Below, piece by piece: positions 1-10,879 of a stretch of DNA of 64,000 bases; positions within the stretch are counted from its first letter, which is position 1, and the number at the start of each line of letters is the position of its first letter. The DNA comes from Heterohyrax brucei (taxonomy: Eukaryota; Chordata; Mammalia; Hyracoidea; Procaviidae): NCBI GenBank assembly GCA_028571685.1, contig CM053148.1:90480001-90544000 (forward strand), written 5' to 3'. Under the pieces are notes generated by a model. The model was not told where the DNA came from and searched no databases. It was given only the letters and a program-made list of their open reading frames with translations. The position numbers were made by a program, and so were the translations under genes.

Positions 1-233
1 CATGAGGGCAGTAAGTGGAGCATGTCATTTGGACCTCGGTTCCCTGCAATGAAAAGTTCCTAGACCAAGGTAAGACTGACTACAAGACCTTCCCCCAGAG
101 CTGACACAAACAGGAATCTTGCCCCTATAGCTGGCACCTTTTGGATTTATAGCCTCCTAAACTGTGACAGAATAAATTTGTTTTCCAAAACCAACCACTA
201 GTGGTATGTCTGGCATAGCAGCCCCAGATAACT
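1..233 (+). mobile_element. MaLR-like LTR, 3' part
   Basis: The right-hand part of an LTR that recurs in this window. It holds a polyadenylation-type AATAAA near 171 and the typical ending, a run resembling CCACTAGTGGTATGTCTG followed by CAGATAACTA. The left part lies outside the window. It aligns by eye with the 3' ends of the LTRs ending at 12173, 13895 and 17718. The family name (ERVL-MaLR/MLT1-like) is from memory of the family, not from a database. Confidence 0.65.
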
Positions 234-256
234 AAAAAAAAAAAAAACAAACAAAC

Positions 257-414
257 AAATCCACTGCCATTGAGTCAAGTGAGACTCATAGTCACACTAG
301 AAGTCAGAGTAGAACTGCCCCATAGAATTTCCAAAGAGTGCCTGGTGGATTTGAATTGCTGACCTTTTGGTTAGCAGACATAGCACTTAACCCACTACAC
401 CACCAGAGTTTCTT
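257..414 (-). mobile_element. AfroSINE, short form
   Basis: Reads in reverse from the tail (ATCCACTGCCATTGAGTCA) to the tRNA-like head (ending CACCAGAGTTTC). The head and tail are both present. The tail CpGs have decayed (CATTGAGTCA instead of CGTCGAGTCG), so it is an older copy. Confidence 0.9.
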
Positions 415-1134
415 TAGATAACTACATACTATATATTATTTTTTCCAAGTCATAGGAGCTAATTATTTAGATTTCAGAGGAAAAATATTCCTAAGCAAAG
501 TAAACTGAAGCACTGTGGGAGTCACTAACCCAAAGTTACAAAACTGACATAAATAATAAACAATAAGTGACAATACAACAAGCCAGCCAAGTGCCGTCGA
601 GTCGGCTGGAAATTTAAAAAAATAGCAATAAAAATATCAAAATCATAGCTATCAAGAGCCAATGAATTTAAAAGGTAAATTCTTCTTAGATGCGAATAAT
701 AAAGTTTTCTTATAATGTCAATTCTAATATTCATTTCTGTGTTCTTATACATTGGAATCACTTGACAATCTGTTGACTCTAAGAAGTATAACCAAAAACC
801 TACACAACAAAATAAAATAAATGTAATTCTAAAATGAAACAATTATATTTATAATGAGCCTAATCCACAGAATCCTTGGTTTTTTTGGATCCCAGGCTGA
901 AAGTTGCAAACGTCATTAGCTTCCGAAAGGCAAACAACTGGTGTTAATAACGCTGATCAGAGAAGCAAATTTAACTTCTATCTATTTTGATGAACAAGCT
1001 GGGAAACCTCTGTACAGACTGTAGAAAGTTACGTTTCCAAACTTGAAACAAGTAAAAAAAAAAAGAAAAAAAACCTACTTAGATGCAAAAAGCACCATTT
1101 ATTTGGAATTACATAATTTAAGTACAGTGACGAA
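415..1134. other. AT-rich non-genic tract
   Basis: No recognisable gene. A 105-codon open frame lies on the minus strand (525-842), but it has a hydrophobic, low-complexity product, no family resemblance that I can see, and it runs across a SINE tail fragment at 582-606. Confidence 0.6.
582..606 (-). mobile_element. Tail-only AfroSINE fragment
   Basis: About 25 bp matching only the 3' tail of the SINE, with the CpGs intact (GTGCCGTCGAGTCGG). The ends form a perfect 6-bp inverted match, CCAGCC and GGCTGG. I see no clear target-site duplication here. Confidence 0.65.
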
Positions 1135-1340
1135 TATTAATTCAGCATGTACTCCGTGCCTCGCGTTATTCTACATCCTTAAGATTACTTAATCCATTTA
1201 GTCATCACAACCACACTACAAGGTCTCTATAATCATTACTGACAAATTTACATACTAGTAAAAGGAAGCACAGAGTGAAAAAGTCTATTATTACCCAAAG
1301 GTGCAAAGCCAGCAAGCAAGCGACTATCTGGTGCTGAAGC
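1135..1340 (+). mobile_element. MIR-like SINE
   Basis: Old tRNA-derived MIR remnant: a TTTAGTCATCACAACCACAC..AAGGT stretch, then a degraded form of the usual 'tttacagatgaggaaactgaggc' core and a CAAAGCCAGCAAG stretch resembling the 3' part. Strongly diverged. Confidence 0.55.
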
Positions 1341-1370
1341 TCAGCTTTCAGCTGTGTACCAGGACCACCA

Positions 1371-1550
1371 GCCACTGCCAAGTCAACTCTGCCTCACGAC
1401 AACTCCATGAGTGCCTAGGCAGTACTGTGGTCCACGGGGTTTTCAACGACTGATTATTTTAGACACGGTTTGCCAGTCCTTTCTTCTGAGGCACCCCATA
1501 GGTCGACCCATACCTCCAGACTATTTCTTAGCAGCCAAGGGTGTTAAACA
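1371..1550 (-). mobile_element. AfroSINE, long form, degraded
   Basis: Starts with a tail (CCACTGCCAAGTCAACTCTG) and carries the extra middle segment of the long form (GTTTTCAACGACTGATTATTTTAGA...GCCAGTCCTTTCTTCTGAGG). The head is poorly preserved around 1530-1550. Confidence 0.75.
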
Positions 1551-1591
1551 TTTTCACTGCCTTTGACTAGCTTAGGAAAAAAAAAAAAAAA

Positions 1592-1778
1592 GTGTTGCCT
1601 TTGAGTCAATCCCGACTCATAGCAACCCTACAGGATGACTCAAAGTGTTTCCAAGGTTGTAGTCTCTAAGGGAGCAGACTGTCGCATCTCATCTCTCTCC
1701 TGAATAGAGGCCGGTAGTTCGAATCATTGACCTCTAAGTAGCACCTGAGGGCTGTAACCACGGACCTATCAGGGCTTT
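1592..1778 (-). mobile_element. AfroSINE, long form
   Basis: A 15-A run precedes the tail (TTGCCTTTGAGTCAATCC). The extra segment is clear (GGTTGTAGTCTCTAAGGGAGCAGACTG written in parts), followed by the head with the box-B-like GGTAGTTCGAATCA. Confidence 0.85.
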
Positions 1779-1807
1779 TACAAAAAATAAAAATAAAAAA
1801 AAAAAAA

Positions 1808-1965
1808 TAAAAACCACTGCCGTCGAGTCCCATGCTACTCACAGCAACCCTATAGGACACAGTAGAACTGCTCCCTAGAGTTTCCAAGGAGTGCCTAGTA
1901 GATTCTAACTGCCGACTTTTTGGTTAGCAGAGATAGCACTTAACCACTACGCCACCAGAGTTTCC
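1808..1965 (-). mobile_element. AfroSINE, short form
   Basis: Full-length copy with a partly CpG-intact tail (CTGCCGTCGAGTCC) and a head ending CCACCAGAGTTTCC. It is the third minus-strand SINE in a 600-bp cluster. Confidence 0.92.
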
Positions 1966-2081
1966 AACGGGACTTTTATGCCTCCCAAAAATGACCACGT
2001 TACACCACCTCCTCTTGTAAACAGGTACCCATAACACTTGAGGTTCTCAATACTGGTGTCCATTAGTCACAGGAAATTTTT

Positions 2082-2250
2082 AAACCATTGTTCTGGCGGT
2101 GCAGCGGTTAGGAGTTTGGCTGCTAACTCAAAGGTCAACTACTCGAATCTACCAGGCGCTCCTAGGAAACTCTATGGGGAAGTTTTGCTCTGTCCTATAG
2201 GGTCTCGTGAGGGGAAACTGCCAGACAACAACAGGTTTTTGTTTGTTTGA
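2082..2250 (+). mobile_element. AfroSINE, short form
   Basis: The head TCTGGCGGTGCAGCGGTTAG keeps two CpGs and the body has CCAGGCGCTCCTAGGAAACT. The 3' part is divergent after TATAGGGTCTCG and ends in a GTTTTTGTTTGTTT tail. Confidence 0.88.
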
Positions 2251-2295
2251 TACCCAAGCTCATTTTAAACCCCCAATATTTCATCTTCAGTATTC

Positions 2296-2456
2296 CTTAG
2301 GATCACCAGGAAGACTTTTTTAAGTACATGTTTCTGGGTCCCCTCACATTTTCTGATTTGGTACATCCAGGGTAAGACCTGAGACTTGACTTCTAACAAG
2401 TTCCCAGGTGACGTTGAAGCTGCTTGTTCGAGGACCGGCTTTTGAAAACTGCTATC
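2296..2456 (+). mobile_element. MER5A-like hAT element
   Basis: Matches the remembered MER5A pattern in order: GGATCACCAGGAAGACTT, TTTCTGGGTCCCCTCAC, TCTGATTTGGTA, CTTCTAACAAGTTCCCAGG, GACGTTGAAGCTGCTTGTTC and GAAAACTGCTATCCC. A non-autonomous hAT-Charlie DNA transposon fossil shared by placental mammals. Confidence 0.82.
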
Positions 2457-2738
2457 CCCTAAACCAGTGGTACCCAAGAATCTGGGGTGGACAGACAGAG
2501 TGAAACCAGTAAGACCCAGAACTTAATAAATTGCCTTATTTTCCAGGTCTCACTGCTTACAACTTTTCTATCACTCTTTTTAGTGGAGAATACTTTGTTT
2601 TCCTTCTCTGATAGGCTTCTGCCTTATACAGTTTCCAGTTCTGGTAAACTGGACTGTATTCAAAACACTCACAAAGGAATTCAGCTGCATAGTCAGAGCT
2701 GAGGGCTACTGCTTGAGATTATTTACTTGACTGTACAT

Positions 2739-3373
2739 TACCACGGATTGAATTGGGTCTCCCAAAAGTTTATGCTGAAGTCCCCGTCTCAAGTACTTAT
2801 GAACTAGAACTTCTTTGTAAACGGTATTTCAAGATGTTATCAGCTATCATGAGGTCATACTGCAGTAGGTAAGATCAAATCATATAGGACTAGTGTCCTT
2901 ATTAAAAAAAAAAAAGAGAGAGAGACAACATACAGAGACAAACACAGAGAGACAAGGCAGGGTCAGGTGAAGTACATCAACCATCCAAGTATTGCCCCTG
3001 GTGGCACAGTGGTTAAAGCGCTTGGCTATTAACCAAAAGGTAGGTACATACTAGGAACTCACCAAGCACCCTGTAGGAAAAAGATGTGGCAGTCTGTTTC
3101 CGTAAGATTTACATAATTGGAAACCCTGTGAAGCACTCCTACTCTATCCTACAGGGTCATTACGAGTCAGAAATGACTCCAGAGTGGTACGTCTGGACAA
3201 GAAGCCGGAGACACGAGTGAGGATGTCCCCGCAGAGCACTGAAGAGGGTACAGCTCTGCTGAAGCCTGGAACTCAGACTCCTATTGTCCACAACTGTAAA
3301 GAATAAATTTCTGTAGGCTGAAGTCACTTACTTGATGATATTTTACCATGGTAGCTCTGGGAAACAAATACAC
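2739..3373 (+). mobile_element. MLT1-like LTR split by a SINE
   Basis: Begins ACCACGGATTGAATTGGGTC, the usual start of this LTR type, and has GGTCATACTGCAGTAGG and GGACTAGTGTCCTTATTA in the middle. After the SINE at 2994-3196 it resumes with ACAAGAAGCCGG, an AATAAATTTCTGT signal at about 3302 and the end GGTAGCTCTGGGAAACAAAT. It is more diverged than the LTRs at 11.7, 13.2 and 16.9 kb. Confidence 0.7.
2994..3196 (+). mobile_element. AfroSINE, long form, inside an LTR
   Basis: Head CCCCTGGTGGCACAGTGGTT; long-form insert AGATGTGGCAGTCTGTTTCC followed by CCTGTGAAGCACTCCTACTC; tail GAGTCAGAAATGACTCCAGA. It interrupts the LTR at 2739-3373, so it is younger than that LTR. Confidence 0.9.
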
Positions 3374-3426
3374 ACATCAGAGAAGACCAAACTAATTTAT
3401 ATTGAAAACACAGCTGGGGCTAACAA

Positions 3427-3588
3427 GGAAACCCTGGTGGCGTAGCGGTTATGTGCTATGGCTACTGTTCAAAAGGTCCACAGTTCAAATTCACCACATG
3501 TTCCTTGGAAACTGTATGGGGGCAGTTCCGTCCTGTCCTACAGGGCCACTATGAATCCCAATAGACTCAAGGACAAATTTTTTTTTTA
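3427..3588 (+). mobile_element. AfroSINE, short form
   Basis: Well-preserved head GGAAACCCTGGTGGCGTAGC with CpGs retained; middle GCAGTTCCGTCCTGTCCTAC; ends in a T run at about 3579-3588. Confidence 0.92.
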
Positions 3589-3886
3589 GGCGGGGTGAAC
3601 TGTATTATACTGTGTACCTAGTTCAATGATTATGGATATGTCTTTGGTGGACATTTATACTGGTTGATCTTCCAGTTTCATAGTGTTAATTCCAACAAAC
3701 TACTTTGGAAGTAAAAACATGCACAGAAATCACAGAAATGCATTCCTGTAAAGTCATAGGAAATATATTCTTAAATTATTATTTTCATTACTATGCAGTA
3801 TGATAGACTTAAGAGAAAAAAAAAATCCATAGACACATTGTCAGTAGACCCAAGTATTTATAGTCTAAGAGTTAGGGGAGTGTAAA

Positions 3887-3919
3887 ACACACACACACAT
3901 ACACACACACACACACACA
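3887..3919. repeat. (CA)n microsatellite
   Basis: A CA dinucleotide run with one CAT interruption near 3900. It produces the valine-cysteine repeat seen in the spurious minus-strand open frame 3858-4052. Confidence 0.97.
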
Positions 3920-3968
3920 TAGAATCATCGTGTTTCTCAGAGATTAAGTCAAAATTCTGTTTCAAACC

Positions 3969-4100
3969 AAAAATCCACTGACTGCCCCTGAGTTGATGTT
4001 GACTCATTCCAACCCTATAAGGCAGAGTACAACTGCCCCATAAAGTTTCCAAAGAGCACCTGATGGATTTGAACCACTGACCTTCAGGTTAGTGGGTTTC
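3969..4100 (-). mobile_element. AfroSINE, short form, 5' truncated
   Basis: Tail TCCACTGACTGCCCCTGAG through body AGTTTCCAAAGAGCACCTGA; the head stops after ACCTTCAGGTTAGTGGG, so the first part of the tRNA-like region is missing. Confidence 0.85.
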
Positions 4101-4673
4101 AGAAATCATGCTAGCAGAACTGAAATTCAAAGCAGTGACAAATTGCATTGATTAGATCTTTTAAGAACAATCACATTTTGAGTTATGTCACTGATTGAGC
4201 TAATTCAACCCCCGATAAGTCAAGGATGGCATTATAGAAAGTTAAACAGCTAACATATTGTCTTTAAAAGGATAATATGCATTTTCTGTTTCTGGTGCTA
4301 TATTCCAGGGCTTTATAAATATACCTGACATTTTATCTGGCCACCTATTGTCTTCCGTTTTCTTTATCTCTTGGAATGTGGGGGCGGGGGAGGAGTGGAA
4401 AAGCTACAAAGACTGCTAATGAGAGTCAGGGGAGATTTGAAGAATTCAGTTTTCTTACTGGTTCTGCTGTTGTCTAATGTGAAACTCTCAGAAGCCACTT
4501 CTGAAAACTGAGCTTCTGTGTAAGTCATGCAGTTTCTGAGAATCACCATGGAGTGTTTTCTAAGTAAGCTTTGACACCAAAGCAGGTTTATTTCACTGGC
4601 AAAGAAACATATCCCTTTTGTAAGAGCATTTTCTATCTATCTTCCCACAGCACTGCTAAGACAAAACAAAGCA

Positions 4674-4827
4674 AGCTCACGATCTTTGAGTTGATTCTGG
4701 TTCATAGCAACTCGACAGGGTTGAACAGATCTGCCCCACGGAGGCTCTGAAGAGTGGCCGCTGGATTTGAACTGCTGACCTTTCTATTAGCAGTTAAGCT
4801 TTTAACCACTGTGTCACCAGGGCTCTG
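4674..4827 (-). mobile_element. AfroSINE, degraded
   Basis: Tail region ATCTTTGAGTTGATTCTGG and head end TTAACCACTGTGTCACCAGG. The middle (GCTCTGAAGAGTGGCCGCTG) is intermediate between the two forms. Confidence 0.85.
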
Positions 4828-6332
4828 CAACACTGCTGCTAGGTGTCAAACCAGAATTTCACTGAGACTGTTATTCAATCCGTAAGATGAATTCATCCAG
4901 TCTTAATTTTTTCTCTACTTCTTATTCACTTAACTTTCTCCTTAGTTCTACTTTCTTGTGAATAAAAATATTTGAGGCATTTTTACTTACTCAGAACTCA
5001 TCAAACTTTGAAAACTGTTTTGATACAGGGCTAAAACAATGTATTGGGTTAATGCATACACCTATAAAATTAGGAACAATGGAATGATTCTCTCTTTCCA
5101 TGCCCATGGATGACAGTATATGAGCCACTGTATAAATCCCATGAACCACTCTAAGCTCCAGACTCTAACTATGAAGCATTTTGTCTAACTAGGGAAATTA
5201 TGACTTGAAGAATTCACCTGCATAAAGTTTTATAAGAATTTTAATCAACTATAGAACAGGAAAACAAAATCTGTATAATAAAGTTTTTACTAGATATTTC
5301 TCTGATCTCCTATCCTTTATTATACTGAAAATAATCTCTGTGCAGTAGCATATTTGTATTCTTATAAGAATATTATTATATTCTTGTTCCCTCCTAAAGT
5401 CATCAAATATGGGTACCCAAAGTTGGATAAGTTCATTTTGTGAATAATGGCACTATTCAAAATCTAGTCATTTCCAAAGGAAGAGGGTCTTCAGATAGGT
5501 AAGCAGAACTGGAGGCAAGGCTTTGATAGGTGGAGGTGATCACTCACTCTCTCCTTTCATTGCTCTCTTGGAGCTGGATCAAAACTATATAAATATTGGT
5601 ATGTTTCTTGGTAGCAGAAGAAGGCTGAACTTCTCAAAAGGTCATAATGAAGAAGGGTTATCATTATAGCGGAGGATCATTGTCTTTGAGTTGAGGATCA
5701 TGTAATGCACCCAAACAGGCTTGCATCTGACATTTAAAATGGGTTCCTATTGTGTATGCTAGGACCACAGGCATCAATGGGACTGTTTTAGCAAATAGGT
5801 CACATGGTAGGTACCCCACCTATCTGAGACCTTAGAATGAACTTTCATTGCCATCCAGCTATGTGGTAAAAATGTATTTCCTGCCTTTTTGTTCCTTTTG
5901 TGTTATCCATGAGAAAGTAATGCAAACTATTAAATGTTTCATTCTGGTTTCCGACACTTGCATTAATTAAAAAATTGTTTATTAAGTACTTGTTATGTTC
6001 TGAGCTTTAGACTGTTAACCCTCTGTGTATTATATATGATGTGTAGGGGCTCAGGCAAGCTTAGAGCTACACTGGGCTGGAGTCTTAAAAAAATGTATAT
6101 ATTCAATACAGTTGTTCTGCTCCATCATTGTTAAGAAGTATTTTTAACAGGCCTGAAGTGGAAAGTTAATCTTGAAGACAAGATCTAGAATGCAAAGAAT
6201 TATTATCATTTTTTCCCCAATTGCTAAACTTGCAGGACCAGTATTTGATTTTAAATGAAACAGTGGGTTGCTTTATGACTTCTAAAGCATTTTAAGTTAT
6301 CCTTTTATAAAGGTATTCTACAATTGAGATAA
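4828..6332. other. Unique AT-rich tract
   Basis: About 1.5 kb without a repeat or open frame that I recognise. The base composition is even and AT-rich, with no splice-flanked open frame that stands out. Confidence 0.6.
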
Positions 6333-6443
6333 CCAACCAAAAGACCAAATCCATTGTTGTCAATTCTGACTCACAGTGACACCACAGGACACAGGAGAAC
6401 TGCCCTATGGGGTTTTCAAGGAGTGGGTTCAAATTGTGCACCT
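6333..6443 (-). mobile_element. AfroSINE, 5' truncated
   Basis: Tail CCAAATCCATTGTTGTCAAT, body GACACAGGAGAACTGCCCTA; it breaks off after GTGGGTTCAAATTGTG, so most of the head is lost. Confidence 0.8.
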
Positions 6444-7121
6444 AAGATTCCATAATTGAGATTTCAATAACTGAGATAAGAAAGTGCTAATTCAATGCTT
6501 TTTTAGATACAGTATTCTTTCCAGTAATAGTCATTCTAGCCAAATTGAAGGAACATATTTTTTTTTGTTCTAGCCTATGTGGTGATTTCTAATCAAAATG
6601 AAAAACAGAAACTCACACTAACTTTAATTGCATTAAGATGCAAATAGGTAGAATGCAGTCAACTATACTACAAGTTGAAAGAATACACATCTCTACAGAG
6701 TGACGTATCCTAAAAGAAAAGAAACAAAATGGTAAGTGGATTCTTTTGGAAGGATAAGAATCAGTGACAAAACTCAACAAGTATATGCATATTCAAGAAT
6801 AATCAGTCACAGGCAAAAACTAAACAGGCAAATTACTAGCCTCCCTCATCACCCAGTGTATATTCAAAACTGCAAAATTCCTTTTAATACACCGAGATGT
6901 TTCAAAATGGGATAACAGTCACTGCACTTGGAAATGCTATAGTTAATTTCTAGCAAGTTTTTTTCTTCACACAGTTTTTTTTTCCAATGTTCACCATGAG
7001 ATTCTAATAAACAGATATTTTGTTTGTTTTGCTTTTAAACAATGGGAAAAAATGGCGTCTTAAAACACGGAACGTTCAGATTAACACTTGCAGGAGCTTT
7101 ATAACTGACAAAGGGTTTCCA

Positions 7122-7688
7122 TACGTGAGATCCAACAATTAAGTACGTGAACTTAATTTTTCTAAGTGCTACATATTTTGCTGCTAAGCATCATCAAGGT
7201 CACCTTTGAAATACTCCTCTTGGGAAGCTAGGCACTGACTCCAGTGCCTACTCCACCCTTCAAAGCAATTTTGGAACTCCTTTTGGAATGGCCATCGTGC
7301 ACGGTGGCACAGTGGCAAGTTCACAAACTTCATTGTATAGTTGTCCGTGAGAGAGTTTTTAGCCAGTAAACAAACAACTATATTGGAAGACCCTTCCTGC
7401 TCACCTGATCTGGCCCTCCATGACTTTTTTCCACACCCAAAGACAACGGACATATTGAAAGGAAGACATTTGGATAACATTCAGGACATCAAGGGTCATA
7501 ACAATGGCAGCTCTGATGGCCATTCCAGAAAAAGAGTTGCAAAATTGCTCCAAAGGGTGGACCAGGTGCTGGCATCAGTGCATAGCTTCCCATGGGGAGT
7601 ATCTCGAAGGTGACTGTAGTGATCTTCCCCAACCAGGTAAGTAGAACTTTTCGGAGGCTGAGTTCACAAACTTGTCAGTCCTCGTCTA
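7122..7688 (+). mobile_element. Palindromic mariner-derived element
   Basis: Left terminus TACGTGAG..CAACAATTAAGT and right terminus GAGTTCACAAACTTGTCAGT..CCTCGTCTA are inverted copies. Beyond the termini the arms stay complementary for about 130-150 bp: CTTGGGAAGCTAGGCACTGA on the left pairs with GCATAGCTTCCC near 7581-7592, and GGAATGGCCATC pairs with GATGGCCATTCC. The unpaired middle (7341-7510) encodes a C-terminal mariner-transposase-like stretch (SPDLALHDFFPHPK, then KGRHLDNIQDIK), so the element derives from an autonomous Tc1/mariner element. It cannot encode a full transposase. A near-equal-length copy in the opposite internal orientation lies at 57056-57625. Confidence 0.8.
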
Positions 7689-8879
7689 TTGACTCATAAC
7701 TCACACAAAATCAGACAAATTGGCCAGTATTAACACTAGCAAAATTTAACAGAAGAGAAAACAAAGGCATGGAGGGCACTGGTCATAATTAGTAATGCTA
7801 GGGGCAGTCTTCACTGCAATCGGTTGTTAACAAATATTTTATATTTCCCATTTCACCTTGTTTTAGTGGTAATTCAGTTCCTTGTTAACTAATTTTAAAA
7901 GTTTTCTCCTCTTCCTTCCAGTACCTTCCTAGCAAATCCTTCAACTCAGTGTTCTGCAAGACTCTTAACGATCCAGTCACCTCTGTATTGTCAACTCTTT
8001 AGCCATGGAGTTGGAAGGATCCTCACAAACCCATCCACTACACAAAAACTCTGGAGACACAATTTTCCTCAGACCTTGTACAGTGATATGTTTTAGGTGG
8101 AAAATGTATCCTGTTAATCAGAGTTTAAGATATGAAATCCCTAAGTTTTCGTTTATTTTTCACCTCCCCATGCCTTTATACTTTGAAGATTTAAAACTTA
8201 GAGTTTGCCTTATCAGCCCTAAAACATTTTTTGTGCAACTCACATTTTATTTTAATTTAGTGTGACTGCCCTCCAGTTGCTGGCCTCTACCCTCCCACAG
8301 CTACACTCATTATTATTGTATACATAGAATGATTCACTCAAAAAAGGCCTATATGACACATGTATTTTGAACTATGACATCTATGTCACAGCGTGGATTC
8401 TTGGAGATGCAGACTTCAAGAAAACATTCAGTTCACAGGAGTCAAGCACCACAGATGGGCAGGCAGGAGGATACAGGATGGTGCAGAAGGAGAAGCCCAG
8501 CTGTGATGCAGGATGCAGGCCTGGCAGACTCAGCCATCGTCAGAGGGAGCTGTGGGACTGACGTGGTCTGTCCAAGTTACTGCATGTTGGACCAAAATGG
8601 TCCCCTCTTTTGACTTTCCTACAAAACAGTCACTGTGAATGAGCTGTCCTAAGGAGTCATGAACTTGGGCAAGATGTCTCTCAGCACTGAGGCAAACCAT
8701 AAAGGGGTTGACAGCTGACGTCAGCGTCCTGACAAAACTTCTAGGAGTAAGAGCATCAAGTTCTTCCTTAAGGCGAGATCAGCAGGGTGCTTCTTACTGT
8801 ACCCATCATTTCATTACCACCTGAGTGACAAGCAACTGTAGTTTGCTTAGACTTTATATCAAGTAATAATAAAAAAGAT
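7689..8879. other. Non-genic tract with a GC-richer patch
   Basis: No repeat recognised with confidence. A GC-richer patch at about 8400-8780 gives two overlapping open frames of 64 and 79 codons; neither resembles a known domain. It may be an unrecognised old LTR or other repeat. Confidence 0.5.
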
Positions 8880-9030
8880 GACTGCTGTCGAGTCAATTCT
8901 AACTCATGCTGACCCTATGGAACAGAGTCATACTGCCCCTTAGTTTCCAAGGAGCACCTGGAGGGTTGGAATTTGTGATCTTTTGGTTAGTAGTCGTGGT
9001 ACGTAACCACTGCACCACCAGGATTTCCTA
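8880..9030 (-). mobile_element. AfroSINE, short form
   Basis: Tail ACTGCTGTCGAGTCAATTCT, body TTTCCAAGGAGCACCTGGAG, head end AACCACTGCACCACCAGGAT. Confidence 0.9.
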
Positions 9031-9184
9031 AAATCAACTAGGTTCATAAAGAACTACATGATCTTACGGAGATTATACTGAGACTGTGAGATATACTTTT
9101 AGAATTTAGATGAGTCACTTAAACGCAGTTATTGATAAGCTCGATCAATATTCCCAACATTCTTTTCACCCACCTACAAAAATA

Positions 9185-9340
9185 TAGCTAGTTTTTTCCC
9201 AACTCACGGCAACTTTATGTGCAAGCGACATAATTAAATGTTGCTGGGTCTGGTGCCATCTTCATGACTGGTGGTATGTGGCAGCCAGGGTGTACTGTCT
9301 TCGGCCACAGGGGACTCGTCTTCCAGCTCTATAGCACTCA
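9185..9340 (-). mobile_element. Possible old LINE-tail fragment
   Basis: CCAACTCACGGCAAC followed by TTGCTGGGTCTGGTGCCATC resembles a diverged RTE LINE 3' end read in reverse (compare 35400-35480). Too degraded to be sure. Confidence 0.35.
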
Positions 9341-9563
9341 TTATTATGATTTAATTTAGTTTATATTAGCTCATTTTCAGAAATAGATAACCAGGATTTT
9401 CTTCCTAGTCTATCTTACTCTGTAAGCTTCACTAAAACTTGTCCACTGTGGGTCACCCTGCTGGTCTTTGAAATATCAGTGGCATAGCTTCCAGCATCAT
9501 AGCAAAGGATGTGGCCACCGCCGTGTGACCAACCAAACCAAAGGTGGTGATAATAGTAATTTG

Positions 9564-9675
9564 TGTTGTTGTTGCTGTTGTTAAGTGCTGTCAAGTCAGT
9601 TCAAACTCATAGCGACTCTACGCACAACAGAACAAAACACTGCCTGGTTCTGTGTCATGCCCACAATCACAAGTA
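9564..9675 (-). mobile_element. RTE LINE 3' tail
   Basis: TTGTTAAGTGCTGTCAAGTC is the reverse of the LINE 3' terminus; ACAACAGAACAAAACACTGC and CTGTGTCATGCCCACAATCA match the same positions in the LINE copies at 20.95, 27.4 and 35.4 kb. Truncated to about 110 bp. Confidence 0.85.
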
Positions 9676-9779
9676 CGTTAAGATCAGTTTGGCTTTCATG
9701 TTCACTCAGCTTCTTTCTGTGTTAGGCATTTTTGAAAGTATACAATTGAGATGCTCTACTGATACCTGACAAGTCATCC

Positions 9780-10879
9780 TCACACGTCAAGTTGTGTATT
9801 ACAGGCATAGCAATGATACCTGCAATACTACACGCGCTGTCAACATTCATGTCAATGAGTTAGTTGATCAAATCACACATCAAAGTAATTTTTTTAGCTA
9901 ACATCATTTTATATTAGACAGAAAACGTCTCTTGGATTCTAGAGTTTTTTTAAATCAAATTCTAATTCTTGCTAATGGAGTCATATTAATGTCAGTTTTC
10001 TCAGTTTCACGCCCTTGAGATAATTCACTGCAGATAGAATACTACCTCATAACAGAAGCAAAAGTACAGTGACTTCGTAAAGAAAGTATGCAATTACCTA
10101 ATTCTACTTTTTTTTTTTTTTTGCGCTTTTTTCCCCCCAGCTGAAAATTTGGTGTTCTTAAGTGTTTACCTTTATCTAAATATTTGGGAAAAAGATAAAT
10201 GGTTAAATTTCCTTTTCAGTAGAGCAATTTTACTGAATGGTATGAAACACGACATGTTTTACAACACAGATCTCTTCTGTTCTTTTTCTCTATAGTTATA
10301 GGGCACTAAGCTGAGTGCCGTGCTTCCACATCTTAATAATTCTTCACGCTCCCTCACATTTACTTTCTCCTGTTTCAGCTTGTTTTCCTTCTGAAAGACG
10401 CCGATAAAAACAAGACGGTACCCATGGATCTTCCCTGCCCCTTCACTGCTCCAGTGGCCGCTGTACCCCCCTCGCCGCCCCCTTAGCTCACAGCATCGCC
10501 TCCACCTTTTCTTCACCATCACACACTCTCTGAACCTCAGATTCCTATTTTCAAAACAAAAGGTTTAATTCATTGTTTACAGGGGACAGTATTGAGAGAT
10601 ATTTTGTATAAGCTTGTGTTTTGTACTTAAATTACGTAAATTTTCCCTACCATGGTCACCAGTAGACATGCAACTGCCAGTGGATTCTGAAGACGTCCCA
10701 GATGTAAAGACTAAAGCAAAAGAGCCAAGATCCGTTGAGATGGCCCCTACTGTATTTAACTGCTTCGATAAAACTTAATGAAGTTATGTCTCTATCTGTC
10801 ACAACGCTCTCATCTTTAAAATGTGAAATATACATGCCCGTTATGAAGATTCAGAGAGTTAAGAAGTTCAGTCCAAACC
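9780..10879. other. Non-genic tract with pyrimidine-rich GC patch
   Basis: Mostly AT-rich. The exception is 10258-10545, which is pyrimidine-rich on the + strand with several CpGs and a CCCCCCTCGCCGCCCCCTTA stretch. An 87-codon minus-strand frame over it has no domain that I recognise. Confidence 0.5.

Noticed and set aside
525-842. 105-codon minus-strand frame as a membrane protein gene
   Set aside because: Hydrophobic because the DNA is AT-rich; it crosses a SINE tail fragment, has no resemblance to a family, and no exon signals stand out.
7184-7613. Two frames in the mariner element as a domesticated gene
   Set aside because: The + frame is only the transposase C-terminus with catalytic regions missing, and the - frame comes from its palindromic arm. 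No intact domain.
10380-10545. Exon behind a CCTGTTTCAG-like splice acceptor at about 10378
   Set aside because: The acceptor-like tract is present, but no matching donor or recognisable coding sense follows; kept only as a GC-rich patch of interest.
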